DNA from: Rhizobium sp. Root1220
GTDB taxonomy: Bacteria > Pseudomonadota > Alphaproteobacteria > Rhizobiales > Rhizobiaceae
Reading direction: 5' to 3'
Assembly: GCF_001426265.1 (NCBI RefSeq)
Contig: NZ_LMDG01000001.1
Coordinates: forward strand, 378,450-442,449
DNA length: 64,000 nt
A model generated the notes under the pieces. That model searched no databases, had not been told where the DNA came from, and worked only from the letters and a program-made list of their open reading frames with translations. Of the stretch, positions 49,010 to 57,827 are shown piece by piece (within the stretch, counting starts at the first letter, position 1; the number at the start of each line of letters is the position of its first letter). The position numbers and the translations under genes are program-made.

Positions 49010-49758
49010 GCGCAGCCGGATCAACAATGACACAACACAGAGATCAGCCGATGGCCCACAAGCAGACAACTGCTCAATACGTCCGCACTTCGAGGTCGCT
49101 GCTGGCCGTGTTGGCCGTCTCAGCCGCCGTGCTTTCGGGCTGCGCGTCGCGTGACGACCTTACGACAGGGGGCATTCCGGACGACTATCGCCAGCGGCAC
49201 CCGATCGTGGTCACAGAAGCCGAGCAGTCGGTAGATGTTCCGGTCGCCTCGACAGACCGGCGCCTCAACACCGCCCAGCGTGACATGATCCGCGGCTTCG
49301 CGCAAAATTATGCGTCCCGTGCGACCGGACCTGTCTACCTTCTTACGCCCGAGGGATCGCCGAATTCCGCGGCGGCGCGCAAATTGCGCAGTCAGGTGCG
49401 CGCCGAACTCTCGGCTCGTGGCATTGCCAGCGCAAAGATTGTCAACAGCTCGTACGCCGCAGGGACCGCAGGCGACGCGGCGCCTATCCGGCTAACCTTC
49501 GTAGGGACCACGGCGATGACCTCGCAGTGCGGCCAATGGCCGAAGGACATGATCAACAATTTCAACAACCAGAACTACTACAACTTCGGCTGCGCGACGC
49601 AGAACAATCTCGCCGCACAGATCGCAAATCCGGAAGATCTGATCGCGCCGCGCGGAATGACGCCGATAGATGCGGCCCGACGCAATGCGGCGATCAAGGA
49701 ATACCGCGAGACGACGACGACGATCGACGACGTCAGCAGCAGTTCCAGTGGATTCTGA
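49006..49758 (+). CDS. cpaD: pilus assembly lipoprotein CpaD
   Basis: A 250-residue outer-membrane lipoprotein needed for the Tad secretin. The lipobox VLSGC lies near residue 46, after a hydrophobic stretch. The CpaD domain follows (DDYRQRHPIVVTEAEQ, then QCGQWPKDM and NFGCATQNNLAAQIANP). It starts inside the cpaC stop (ATGA). The extended N-terminus before the signal helix may mean a later ATG (MAHKQTTAQY, 16 codons in) is used. Confidence 0.92.
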   Translation: MSAAGSTMTQHRDQPMAHKQTTAQYVRTSRSLLAVLAVSAAVLSGCASRDDLTTGGIPDDYRQRHPIVVTEAEQSVDVPVASTDRRLNTAQRDMIRGFAQNYASRATGPVYLLTPEGSPNSAAARKLRSQVRAELSARGIASAKIVNSSYAAGTAGDAAPIRLTFVGTTAMTSQCGQWPKDMINNFNNQNYYNFGCATQNNLAAQIANPEDLIAPRGMTPIDAARRNAAIKEYRETTTTIDDVSSSSSGF

Positions 49759-49776
49759 TCGGATGAGGACCGAACG

Positions 49777-51054
49777 ATGAGCACCGTCGAATACGAGTTC
49801 AGGAACACCGCCGAGCTTCGCAATGCCGAAGAGGCCGTGCGCATGGCCGAGTTGGAAGGCATGCGCCCCCTGCCGCGAATCTCGGTGCATGTGTTCTGCG
49901 AAAGCGAAGAACTGCAGCGGGTCATGGAACGCTGCAGCAACGATCGGCGCATGTCGAAGGTCAGCCTGCGGATCACCAGTGGCGGCATAGCAGCGGCGGC
50001 AAACATGTTCGCGAGCGCGCCTACTCCCAACCTGATCATTCTCGAGACCAAGGCGAGTGCCGCCAATCTCCTCACGGAGTTGGCGCCCCTCGCCGCCGTT
50101 TGCGATCCCTCGACAAAGGTTGTCGTCGTCGGGCTGTACAACGACATCGCGCTTTATCGCGAGCTCATCCGCAACGGCATTTCCGAATACATGGTGCAGC
50201 CCGTCGCCATGCCCGACATCATGGCGGCCATGGCCACCATCTTCGTGGACCCCGACGCCGAGCCGCTCGGTCGCAGTGTTGCCTTTATCGGCGCCAAGGG
50301 CGGCGTGGGCGCCTCGACAATCGCGCACAATTGCGCTTTTGGCATATCCAACCTGTTTTCGACTGAAACGATTCTTGCCGATCTGGATCTCCCCTACGGA
50401 ACGGCCAACATCGACTTCGACCAGGACCCGACGCAGGGCATCGCGGAAGCGGTCTATGCACCCGAGCGCCTGGACGAAGTGTTTCTCGACCGGCTGCTGA
50501 CCAAATGCTCCGAGCATCTGTCGCTACTTGCTGCCCCCTCGATTCTCGACCGAGCGTACGATTTCGATGGTCAGGCGTTTCAGCCCGTCCTCGACGTGTT
50601 GCAGCGAAACGCACCGGTCACGGTCCTCGACGTCCCGCACGCCTGGTCGGAGTGGACGCGCTCCGTCCTTGGAAGCGTCGACGAGGTCGTCATTTGCGCC
50701 TCACCCGATCTTGCCAATCTACGCAACGCCAAGAATCTGATGGATGCGCTTCGCAAGATGCGGCCCAACGACAAGTCACCGCACCTGATCCTCAATCAGG
50801 TCGGCATGCCCAAGCGGCCGGAAATCAGCCCAACTGACTTCTGCGAGCCGCTGGAAATCGAGCCGATTGCCATCATTCCCTTCGATATCAATCTTTTCGG
50901 CACCGCATCCAATAGCGGCCGCATGATTTCGGAGATGGATCCGAAATCACCGACGGCCGAGACCTTCTCGCAGATTTCGCACATCGTCACCGGCCGGATC
51001 GCCGTCAAGAAAGCAAGGAAGAGCGGGTTGCTCGGCCTGCTGAAGCGCAAATGA
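49777..51054 (+). CDS. cpaE: pilus localisation ATPase CpaE/TadZ
   Basis: A 425-residue ParA/MinD-like protein. An atypical receiver-like N-terminal domain (residues ~30-160) is followed by a deviant Walker A GAKGGVGAST (~170-180) and LILETKA/ADLDLPYGTANIDFDQD. TadZ proteins place the pilus machine at a pole. It lies 18 bp after cpaD and 30 bp before cpaF. Confidence 0.93.
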   Translation: MSTVEYEFRNTAELRNAEEAVRMAELEGMRPLPRISVHVFCESEELQRVMERCSNDRRMSKVSLRITSGGIAAAANMFASAPTPNLIILETKASAANLLTELAPLAAVCDPSTKVVVVGLYNDIALYRELIRNGISEYMVQPVAMPDIMAAMATIFVDPDAEPLGRSVAFIGAKGGVGASTIAHNCAFGISNLFSTETILADLDLPYGTANIDFDQDPTQGIAEAVYAPERLDEVFLDRLLTKCSEHLSLLAAPSILDRAYDFDGQAFQPVLDVLQRNAPVTVLDVPHAWSEWTRSVLGSVDEVVICASPDLANLRNAKNLMDALRKMRPNDKSPHLILNQVGMPKRPEISPTDFCEPLEIEPIAIIPFDINLFGTASNSGRMISEMDPKSPTAETFSQISHIVTGRIAVKKARKSGLLGLLKRK

Positions 51055-51083
51055 CGTCCGTCAAGAGTGGATTGGAATAAGGC

Positions 51084-52556
51084 ATGTTCGGAAAACGCGG
51101 AAACGAAGGCTCTGGCAAGACGAGCGGCACCATTGCGCCGCCTCCGCCTGCCTCGCAGCCTTCCACATCGGCACCGGCGGTGCTTGTCGAGCCGCAGCGC
51201 ACCCCGGCACGCACGCAGGTCGCCCCGCCGCCGATGCAGACGCCGCAACGCAAGCGCCCGGCCCGAACAGACGAGTACTACGAAACAAAGGCGCAGGTAT
51301 TTTCGGCGCTGATCGATACGATCGATCTTTCCCAACTCGCCAAACTCGACGGCGAAAGCGCGCGCGAAGAAATTCGTGACATCGTCAACGACATCATCAC
51401 GATCAAGAATTTCGCGATGTCGATCTCCGAGCAGGAGGAACTGCTCGAAGACATCTGTAACGACGTCCTGGGCTACGGCCCGCTGGAACCGCTGCTTGCC
51501 CGTGACGACATTGCCGATATCATGGTCAACGGCGCTGGCCAGACCTTCATCGAAGTCGGCGGCAAAACCATCGAATCCGAAATTCGCTTCCGCGACAATT
51601 CGCAACTGCTATCGATCTGCCAGCGTATCGTCAGCCAGGTCGGCCGTCGTGTCGATGAATCCAGCCCGATCTGCGACGCACGCCTGCCGGACGGCTCGCG
51701 CGTCAACGTCATCGCACCGCCGCTCTCGATCGACGGCCCGGCGCTCACCATCCGTAAGTTCAAGAAGGACAAGCTGACGCTCGATCAGCTCGTGCGCTTC
51801 GGCGCGATCACGCCCGAGGGCGCGACGCTGCTGCAAATCATCGGGCGTGTCCGCTGCAACGTAGTCATCTCCGGCGGTACAGGCTCCGGAAAGACAACGC
51901 TGCTCAACTGCCTGACCAACTATATCGACAGGGACGAGCGCGTCATCACTTGTGAGGACACCGCTGAGCTGCAACTGCAGCAGCCGCATGTCGTCCGCCT
52001 TGAAACGCGGCCGCCGAACATCGAAGGCGAAGGCGAGATCACCATGCGCGATCTCGTCAAGAACTGCCTGCGTATGCGTCCCGAACGCATCATCGTCGGC
52101 GAAGTACGCGGACCCGAGGTTTTCGACCTTTTGCAAGCGATGAATACCGGCCACGATGGCTCGATGGGCACGATCCACTCGAACTCGCCGCGCGAATGCC
52201 TCAGCCGTATCGAATCGATGATCGCGATGGGCGGCTTCACGCTGCCGGCCAAAACCGTGCGCGAGATCATCGCCGGCTCGGTCGACGTGATCGTCCAGGC
52301 GGCGCGCCTTCGCGACGGCTCGCGACGCATCACCCAGATCACCGAGGTCGTCGGCATGGAAGGCGATGTGATCATCACCCAGGATCTGATGCGCTACGAA
52401 ATCGAGGGGGAAGATGCCGCCGGACGCCTGATCGGCCGCCACAAGTCCACGGGTATCGGCAAACCGCATTTCTGGGATCGCGCCCGCTACTTCAACGAGG
52501 ACAAGCGCCTCGCGGCTGCGCTGGACGAAATGGAAGCAAAGTCCAAGGAACTCTGA
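51084..52556 (+). CDS. cpaF: secretion ATPase CpaF/TadA
   Basis: A 490-residue type II/IV secretion ATPase that powers pilus assembly and retraction. A disordered proline-rich N-terminus (~60 residues) precedes an N-domain. Then come Walker A SGGTGSGKTTLL (~260), the Asp box (ITCEDTAELQLQQPHVVRLE), Walker B RIIVGEVRGPE and the His box NTGHDGSMGTIHSN. All motifs are intact. Confidence 0.96.
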   Translation: MFGKRGNEGSGKTSGTIAPPPPASQPSTSAPAVLVEPQRTPARTQVAPPPMQTPQRKRPARTDEYYETKAQVFSALIDTIDLSQLAKLDGESAREEIRDIVNDIITIKNFAMSISEQEELLEDICNDVLGYGPLEPLLARDDIADIMVNGAGQTFIEVGGKTIESEIRFRDNSQLLSICQRIVSQVGRRVDESSPICDARLPDGSRVNVIAPPLSIDGPALTIRKFKKDKLTLDQLVRFGAITPEGATLLQIIGRVRCNVVISGGTGSGKTTLLNCLTNYIDRDERVITCEDTAELQLQQPHVVRLETRPPNIEGEGEITMRDLVKNCLRMRPERIIVGEVRGPEVFDLLQAMNTGHDGSMGTIHSNSPRECLSRIESMIAMGGFTLPAKTVREIIAGSVDVIVQAARLRDGSRRITQITEVVGMEGDVIITQDLMRYEIEGEDAAGRLIGRHKSTGIGKPHFWDRARYFNEDKRLAAALDEMEAKSKEL

Positions 52557-52557
52557 G

Positions 52558-53565
52558 ATGTTCGGGATCGATCCGATAGTGCTGGCGATCATCGCACTCA
52601 CCGCCGTAGCGGCGGGTGCCGTCTGCTATGGCCTGCTTTTTTCCAGGATCGAGACCGAGAAGAAGTCGGCAAGCCGCGTCAGCCGGGTTGTGTCGGCGGA
52701 GGCGGACAAGACAACGATCAAGGCCGCTCGCGACCGTGTCCAGGAAATGTCGAAGCGCCGCAAGTCGGTACAGGACAACCTGAAGGATCTCGAGAAGCGC
52801 CACCAGGAAAACACCAAAAGAAAGCTTTCGCTGAAATCGCGACTGACGCAGGCCGGGCTCGCGATTACACCAGCCCGGTTCTACATGTTCAGCGCCATCT
52901 TCGGCTTCGTTCTGATGTTCGTTGCGTTTCTCGCCGGGGCGCCGCTGATGGTCGTCCTCGGCGCACCGATCGTCGCCGGCCTCGGGCTGCCGCGCTGGGT
53001 GCTCGGCTTCCTGATCAAGCGCCGCCAGAACAAGTTCCTTACGGAGTTCCCGAACGCGCTCGACGTCATCGTACGCTCGATCAAATCCGGCCTGCCCCTG
53101 AACGATGCGATCCGGCTGATCGCCAACGAAGGCAAGGAGCCGGTGAAGAGCGAGTTCCGAAGAGTGGTCGAGTCACAGCAGGTCGGCCTCAGCGTGCCGG
53201 ATGCTTGCGCGCGCATGACGAACCACATGCCGCTGCAGGAAGTGAGCTTCTTTGCGATCGTCATCGCCATCCAATCCCAGGCCGGCGGCAACCTCTCGGA
53301 GGCGATAGGCAACCTCTCCAAGGTCCTGCGTGACCGCAAGCGAATGAAGGCGAAGGTCCAGGCATTGTCGATGGAAGCGAAGGCATCGGCTGTGATCATC
53401 GGCGCCCTGCCCTTCATCGTTGCCACGCTCGTCTACCTGACCTCGCCGGAATACATGATGATCCTTTTCACCGATCCGCGCGGTCACCTCATCATGGGAA
53501 TCTCGGCGGTCTGGATGTCGATCGGCATCTTCGTCATGCGCAACATGGTCAATTTCGACATTTAA
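52558..53565 (+). CDS. tadB: Tad platform protein TadB
   Basis: A 335-residue inner-membrane platform protein with a T2SS-F domain. An N-terminal helix is followed by a coiled, charged region (residues 30-85). Membrane helices at ~100-150 and ~280-330 flank the cytoplasmic F domain (FPNALDVIVRSIKSGLPLNDAIRLIA). It starts 1 bp after cpaF and is paired with TadC. Confidence 0.94.
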   Translation: MFGIDPIVLAIIALTAVAAGAVCYGLLFSRIETEKKSASRVSRVVSAEADKTTIKAARDRVQEMSKRRKSVQDNLKDLEKRHQENTKRKLSLKSRLTQAGLAITPARFYMFSAIFGFVLMFVAFLAGAPLMVVLGAPIVAGLGLPRWVLGFLIKRRQNKFLTEFPNALDVIVRSIKSGLPLNDAIRLIANEGKEPVKSEFRRVVESQQVGLSVPDACARMTNHMPLQEVSFFAIVIAIQSQAGGNLSEAIGNLSKVLRDRKRMKAKVQALSMEAKASAVIIGALPFIVATLVYLTSPEYMMILFTDPRGHLIMGISAVWMSIGIFVMRNMVNFDI

Positions 53566-53577
53566 CGGAGGTGCGCG

Positions 53578-54567
53578 ATGTCATCCGATCTTGCATCCAG
53601 CCTGACAGATCCCGCCATGCTGATCGCCGTGCTGGTCGCGATTGCCGTGTTCGCCAGCCTGTACACGATCGCTGTTCCGCTATTTGAGCGCGGCGACCTC
53701 AGCAAGCGCATGAAAGCCGTGTCGACCGAACGCGAGCAGATCAGAGCCCGCGAACGCGCCCGGATGAACGCCGACGCCGGAGCGAGCAAGGCCTCGTTGC
53801 GCAACCAGAACAACCGCTCGGTCCGGCAAATCGTCGAGAAATTCAACTTGCGCGAAGCGCTGGTCGACGAGAACACCATGAACAAGCTGCGCGCGGCCGG
53901 CTACCGGTCCGAAAACTCGCTCAACATGTTCCTCGTCGCCCGCTTCCTGCTGCCCTTCGTGTTCTTCGGGCTTGGCGTTTTCTGGGTTTTCGGACTCGAT
54001 CATTTGGCCGACAGACCGACATCGCTTCGGTTTCTGGCGACACTCGGCATTGCCTATCTCGGCTTCTATGCGCCGAACATCTTCATTTCCAACCGCATGG
54101 CGAAGCGACAGCATTCGATCAAGCGGGCATGGCCGGACGCGCTCGACCTGATGCTGATCTGCGTGGAGTCCGGCATTTCGATCGAAGCGGCCATGCGCCG
54201 CGTGTCGGAGGAACTCGGCGAGGCGTCACCGGCGCTTGCCGAAGAGATGGTTCTGACGACGGCGGAACTGTCCTTCCTGCCGGACCGGCGGGTTGCGCTC
54301 GACAACCTCGGCGTGCGCACCCAGATCCCGCTGGTACAATCGGTGACGCAGGCCCTGATCCAGGCCGACCGCTATGGGACCCCGATTTCGCAGGCGTTGC
54401 GTGTTCTTGCCCAGGAGGGCCGCGACGAGCGCATGAACGAAGCGGAGAAGAAGGCTGCCGCCTTGCCGCCGAAGCTCACCGTCCCGATGATCCTGTTCTT
54501 CCTGCCGGTTCTCATCGCGGTCATTCTCGGCCCGGCCGGCATCCAGGTGGCGGATAAATTCAACTGA
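53578..54567 (+). CDS. tadC: Tad platform protein TadC
   Basis: A 329-residue second platform protein. An N-terminal helix, basic linker and paired helices (~120-165) precede the F domain (WPDALDLMLICVESGISIEAAMRRV). A C-terminal helix follows (LTVPMILFFLPVLIAVILGPAGIQV). GGAGG lies 5 bases before the ATG. The usual downstream tadD-like TPR gene is absent; the accessory island begins about 200 bp later, so the operon may have been separated from its tail. Confidence 0.94.
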   Translation: MSSDLASSLTDPAMLIAVLVAIAVFASLYTIAVPLFERGDLSKRMKAVSTEREQIRARERARMNADAGASKASLRNQNNRSVRQIVEKFNLREALVDENTMNKLRAAGYRSENSLNMFLVARFLLPFVFFGLGVFWVFGLDHLADRPTSLRFLATLGIAYLGFYAPNIFISNRMAKRQHSIKRAWPDALDLMLICVESGISIEAAMRRVSEELGEASPALAEEMVLTTAELSFLPDRRVALDNLGVRTQIPLVQSVTQALIQADRYGTPISQALRVLAQEGRDERMNEAEKKAAALPPKLTVPMILFFLPVLIAVILGPAGIQVADKFN

Positions 54568-54762
54568 CGGGGAGCTGGCCATCGCGCCGGAGTCGCCAGC
54601 GAACTGGCCGATGGTAAGAAGCTTCACGGTGCGCTTTTACAGCTCAGCAATCAGCCCCGCCGATGCGTTGCCAATGCAGCCCAATCCACGACGACGCTTA
54701 AGGCCTGCGTGCAAACGCAACTCACCGCAAGGCTTGTCGACGCATATATTCCGGGGAAGGTT

Positions 54763-54785
54763 TGGTGGAGCTAAGCGGGATCGAA
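54763..54785 (-). repeat. att site: 3' end of a tRNA gene (tRNA-Ala-like)
   Basis: On the minus strand these 23 bases read T-loop TTCGATC, T-stem CCGCT, acceptor TAGCTCC, A73 and CCA: a perfect tRNA 3' end and nothing else. The U at position 70 and A73 suit tRNA-Ala. Similarity stops exactly in the T-loop, a usual crossover point for tyrosine integrases, and the integrase gene follows 80 bp later. The intact tRNA should lie at the far end of the element, outside this window. Confidence 0.8.
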
Positions 54786-54843
54786 GATTTCAGCGACTAT
54801 CCTATTGAAACATCTGTAATATAAGGATAATTACCCGTCTTCA

Positions 54844-54869
54844 TTGGTCAGAATGGTTGGTCAGAATGG
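54844..54869 (+). repeat. tandem 13-bp repeat at the integrase start
   Basis: TTGGTCAGAATGG occurs twice back to back (54844-54856 and 54857-54869). The integrase ATG (54866) lies inside the second copy. It could be an arm-type integrase site or an autoregulatory operator. Confidence 0.6.
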
Positions 54870-56209
54870 CGGGAAAAAGCAATAAAGGGTCCAAGCGCCT
54901 CCTCGATCTCAGAGGGCAAACGTGGTGGTTTCGAATGGCCATCCCTGAGGCATGTCGGAGCTACTTCAATGGCACGACGATGTACCTCCAAAGCTTGGAG
55001 ACGGGGGACATCAAGGCTGCCATGACGAGGCGGGACAAGCTTGAGCCGGATGTCAGGGCGCTCTTTGCTCGGGTGAAGTCGGGAGAGGTCATCAACAGTG
55101 GTGAGGCGTTGGCGGAACTGCGAGGGGAGCTTTCAAGAGCGGCTATTGCTGAGGCACTTTCCGAGGGCGGGGAAGGGTTAGAGGACGCGGTGTGGGCTGC
55201 AGAGGCTGAGGCCGAGAGCCTGCGAGGCAAAGCCAGAGAGCGCTTCGCGAGGGCCATTGCAGGTGACCACCCCGTGGATCACTACCTTGACGCCTACCTC
55301 TCAGCCATCAAGCTTGCCGCGAAGACGACCAACGAGCGCCGGGGCCTCATCAACCGTTTTGCTCGCTGGTGCATGGGTGAGAAGTATCGGCTTCCTGACA
55401 TCACCCGTAAGGCTGCTGGTCGCTATGTCACCGAGGTTATCGAGCCAATGGACCGAAGCACGGCGAAGAAGCACATGACCGCTCTTCGCGGCTACTGGGA
55501 ATATCTGATTAAGCGCGGCCACGTATCGGGGGCTGTCGAGGATAACCCTTGGCTTGGCCAGGAGGTGGCAAACGGGCGTCGACGGGTCGAGCGAGGGGAC
55601 AAGGAGGATGAACGGCCCTTCACTGAGGCCGAGCTGCAGAAGCTGCTCTATGCGCCGTACCCGAAGGGTATGAAGGATGCATTTAAGCAGCAGATAGCCG
55701 ATGCTCTCCGCATTTCATGCCTGTCGGGGATGAGGCTCGCAGAAGTCATCACCTTGTGGGTTGAGGAGGTCCACGACGATATCTTCGACATCCAGCAGGG
55801 CAAGACCCGATCAGCGGCCCGCAAGGTTCCCATTCATCCTGATCTTAAGGAGATCATCGAGCGCAGGGTGAAGGACAAGCAGCCGAAGGACTGGCTATTC
55901 CACGAACTGGCCAGTGAACGAGACCCCGGCGACACATTCGGCAAGCGTTTCACTAACTACCGCGAGAAGCTCGGTGTCGAAGACAAGCGGCCCGGGAAGC
56001 GGAGGAGCCTCGTCAACTTCCACTCTGCGCGGCGGTGGTTCGTCTCTCAGGCCAGACATGCAGACCAGCCTCTTGAAACCGTGAAGGACGTGGTCGGTCA
56101 TGTGTCTGATAAGAAGAAGGACATCACGTTCGGTGTCTACACGCAGGGAGCGTCCGTTAAGCAGATGAAGGATTGCGTGGGGGCCGTGGCGCTGCCGAAG
56201 CGTGGTTAG
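54866..56209 (+). CDS. int: tyrosine recombinase (phage integrase)
   Basis: A 447-residue integrase. The N-terminal DUF6538-like region (LLDLRGQTWWFRMAIPEACR) and a SAM-like core-binding domain (~130-230) precede the catalytic domain. The catalytic residues are R290 (SGMRLAE), H386-x-x-R389 (HSARR), H412 (VVGHVSDK) and the nucleophile Y425 (VYTQG), all present. The ATG at 54866 lacks a clear Shine-Dalgarno; a TTG at 54857 is also in frame. It sits 80 bp inside the tRNA-derived att site, reading into the element. Confidence 0.93.
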   Translation: MAGKSNKGSKRLLDLRGQTWWFRMAIPEACRSYFNGTTMYLQSLETGDIKAAMTRRDKLEPDVRALFARVKSGEVINSGEALAELRGELSRAAIAEALSEGGEGLEDAVWAAEAEAESLRGKARERFARAIAGDHPVDHYLDAYLSAIKLAAKTTNERRGLINRFARWCMGEKYRLPDITRKAAGRYVTEVIEPMDRSTAKKHMTALRGYWEYLIKRGHVSGAVEDNPWLGQEVANGRRRVERGDKEDERPFTEAELQKLLYAPYPKGMKDAFKQQIADALRISCLSGMRLAEVITLWVEEVHDDIFDIQQGKTRSAARKVPIHPDLKEIIERRVKDKQPKDWLFHELASERDPGDTFGKRFTNYREKLGVEDKRPGKRRSLVNFHSARRWFVSQARHADQPLETVKDVVGHVSDKKKDITFGVYTQGASVKQMKDCVGAVALPKRG

Positions 56210-56316
56210 CCACTTCTTCGACAAGGTCATTAAGGCGGCAGTAAGCCTCTTCGAGGTTGCATCTTGCCGCAGAAATGGACCTCGCAGATACTCTCCACGG
56301 CTGCTGGAGGGACGCA

Positions 56317-56589
56317 ATGCAATACGTGATGGCTGCGGTGGTTGGCGCGGGGATCGGGTTCTTCGCTTTCTGTCTGTTCGCGCCGCTGCTTCAATGGGTG
56401 CGGCTGCCCGCGCTGAGGCTGTCTGGTATGTCAGAGAGCGAACGGCGATTCCGTGCGGTCTTCGCGATCATGGGCGAAGCTCAGCGACAGTCACTCATTG
56501 ACTATCACGTGCAGAAGTTGGGCTGTAGCCGAGAGCATGCTATGCGATACGCAGTCGAAGACCGAGAGCGTGACAGCAATCGGTGGTAA
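56317..56589 (+). CDS. small membrane protein of the prophage region
   Basis: A 90-residue protein. The ATG at 56317 follows GGAGG at 7 bases; upstream in-frame ATGs lack a site. One N-terminal hydrophobic helix (VMAAVVGAGIGFFAFCLFAPLL) is followed by a charged, helical tail with two cysteine-free repeats of E-R. No family is recognised. It lies just after the integrase and may belong to the lysogeny-expressed genes. Confidence 0.6.
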   Translation: MQYVMAAVVGAGIGFFAFCLFAPLLQWVRLPALRLSGMSESERRFRAVFAIMGEAQRQSLIDYHVQKLGCSREHAMRYAVEDRERDSNRW

Positions 56590-56605
56590 CTGTAACATCC
56601 GCAGG

Positions 56606-56767
56606 CTACCCGTTGCCGATGATCTTGCCCGCTTCTTGCGTGTGGCTGGCGCTCTCAGGCTCCTTCACCGCGCCCTTCTCATCCGCTGACTTCTGTTCAG
56701 CGAGGCGCTTGCGCTCGGCTTCTTGGTCCTGTGCTTTGTGTGGATCACGCTCTTCAGGGCTCGGCAT
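56606..56767 (-). CDS. small hydrophilic protein, 53 aa
   Basis: The ATG at 56767 follows AGGAGG at 8 bases on the minus strand. The product is very polar (PSPEERDPHKAQDQEAERKRLAEQ...) and probably disordered or helical. Similar short basic-acidic proteins are frequent in rhizobia. It is the only gene of the island on the minus strand and converges on the small membrane protein gene. Confidence 0.55.
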   Translation of the reverse strand: MPSPEERDPHKAQDQEAERKRLAEQKSADEKGAVKEPESASHTQEAGKIIGNG

Positions 56768-56978
56768 GGTGATGTCCTCCTCTTCCGAGAATGTGGATTG
56801 TCTCAACACCCGCTGAGGCTGTCGATTCAGTTTGTTTGAACCTCAGCGGCCCGCTGAAGCGGGTATGTCACAATAATTTTCTGACTGATCCATTCGCCGG
56901 TGGGTAGTTTGTCGCCGCTCCGAATGCCCTTGCCATCCCGAGGCTTTGGACGCCACTGCGGGACGAACCTACCCACCA

Positions 56979-57083
56979 GTGGATAAGTTATTGAAATTGA
57001 ATGAATATATCGATCTTGACGAGAATCTTGAGCCGGAGTCTAAGGGTGTTGTTCTGGCCGGGACGAACATCAACTTGGGGTAA
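56979..57083 (+). CDS. 34-aa small ORF coupled to the next gene
   Basis: A GTG at 56979 opens DKLLKLNEYIDLDENLEP... ending GTNINLG. Its TAA shares a base with the ATG of the next gene (TAATG), a sign of translational coupling. No strong ribosome-binding site is seen. No homology is recognised. Confidence 0.35.
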   Translation: MDKLLKLNEYIDLDENLEPESKGVVLAGTNINLG

Positions 57084-57301
57084 TGTTAAACATCATGACA
57101 ATACGATTTTTTAAGCAGACGCGGTGGTTCGAGGTCTATTGTGAGACAACAAGCGAGCGCAACTTCCCTCGCTTCTATGACCGCCTCAGTCAGGGGGATG
57201 GCAACCACGAGTTCTGGTTCCTGTTCGGTCGGCTCTATCTTGCGCTCTATGTCCCTCAGCCGAAGTCTGCGACCGCTACGGTTGAATCTGTAATCTCCTG
57301 A
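57083..57301 (+). CDS. hypothetical phage-type protein, 72 aa
   Basis: A compact protein rich in aromatics (IRFFKQTRWFEVYCE, EFWFLFGRLYLALYVPQPK). The layout resembles small proteins of podovirus-like rhizobial phages, but I cannot name it. A second ATG (57095) gives MTIRFFKQ. Coupling with the 34-aa frame upstream favours 57083. It is followed by a GC-rich hairpin. Confidence 0.55.
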   Translation: MLNIMTIRFFKQTRWFEVYCETTSERNFPRFYDRLSQGDGNHEFWFLFGRLYLALYVPQPKSATATVESVIS

Positions 57302-57318
57302 TCATCGGATGCAGCGCT

Positions 57319-57342
57319 GCCCCGTGGAGCCGTCTGCGGGGC
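57319..57342 (+). repeat. GC hairpin, copy 1 of an intergenic motif
   Basis: GCCCCG ... CGGGGC with a 12-base loop containing TGGAGCCG. A very similar hairpin occurs at 57828-57851. Each lies upstream of an antirepressor-type gene (32 and 55 bp away). No U-tract follows. Confidence 0.5.
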
Positions 57343-57373
57343 TGCCTATCGTTCTCCTTCATGGCTATTGAAC

Positions 57374-57821
57374 ATGACAACCACTCCACCTTCATTTCAT
57401 CGCGGGTGAACCACACATCCTCGACATCGACGTTGCAGCGGCCCTCGGGATGCGCCGTCCTATCGACATCCGCACGCGCCATATAGTGGCATGGCGAGCG
57501 TACCTCCTCGATTGTGGCTACCTCCACAGGGATGGCGATGCCTACTATCTGAACGAACAACAGGCACGGGCCGTCTGCCGTTTCTCGACCAGCAAGAGGG
57601 CGGCGATGGTGGGCCGCAGTGTTGCCGAGGCTTTCCGAAATTTCCACGCTGAGACACTTCATATGGATGTCGCTGAAGCCCTTCGTCAAAGCCTGATATC
57701 ATTTGTCGGTCAAAGTTGTGAGGGGCGCGAGGGCACGGTGATTGATGCCTTGCGGTCGAAGTTGAGGCAGACCGTGAGGACACGGAGGTTCACTCGGAGG
57801 CGGAAGAGATCACCGGCATGA
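57374..57821 (+). CDS. phage antirepressor-like regulator with out-of-frame 5' end
   Basis: The main frame (57405-57821) encodes GEPHILDIDVAAALGMRRPIDIRTRHIVAWRAYL and DGDAYYLNEQQARAVCRFS. This is the N-terminal domain common to Rha/antirepressor-type phage proteins. The conserved part begins before the only in-frame ATG (57450), and a stop lies upstream in this frame. The ATG at 57374 encodes MTTTPPSFHRG in another frame and meets TGA at 57407, just as the conserved frame begins. A one-base shift at GGG-TGA would join them. Either the gene is broken, uses a rare start, or shifts frame. Confidence 0.6.
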
Positions 57822-57827
57822 AGTTCT

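Noticed and set aside
54829..54845. AATTACCCGTCTTCATT upstream of the integrase as a third phage promoter
   Set aside because: Only the first eight bases fit the motif; the CACT and start-site part is missing.
56827..56976. 49-codon minus-strand frame (GTG start) between the two small genes
   Set aside because: The product looks protein-like (PKPRDGKGIRSGDKLPTGEW) but it lacks a ribosome-binding site or ATG, and the facing plus-strand frame is better supported by coupling.
57276..57689. 137-codon minus-strand frame opposite the antirepressor-like gene
   Set aside because: The plus strand carries conserved antirepressor segments; this is a shadow.
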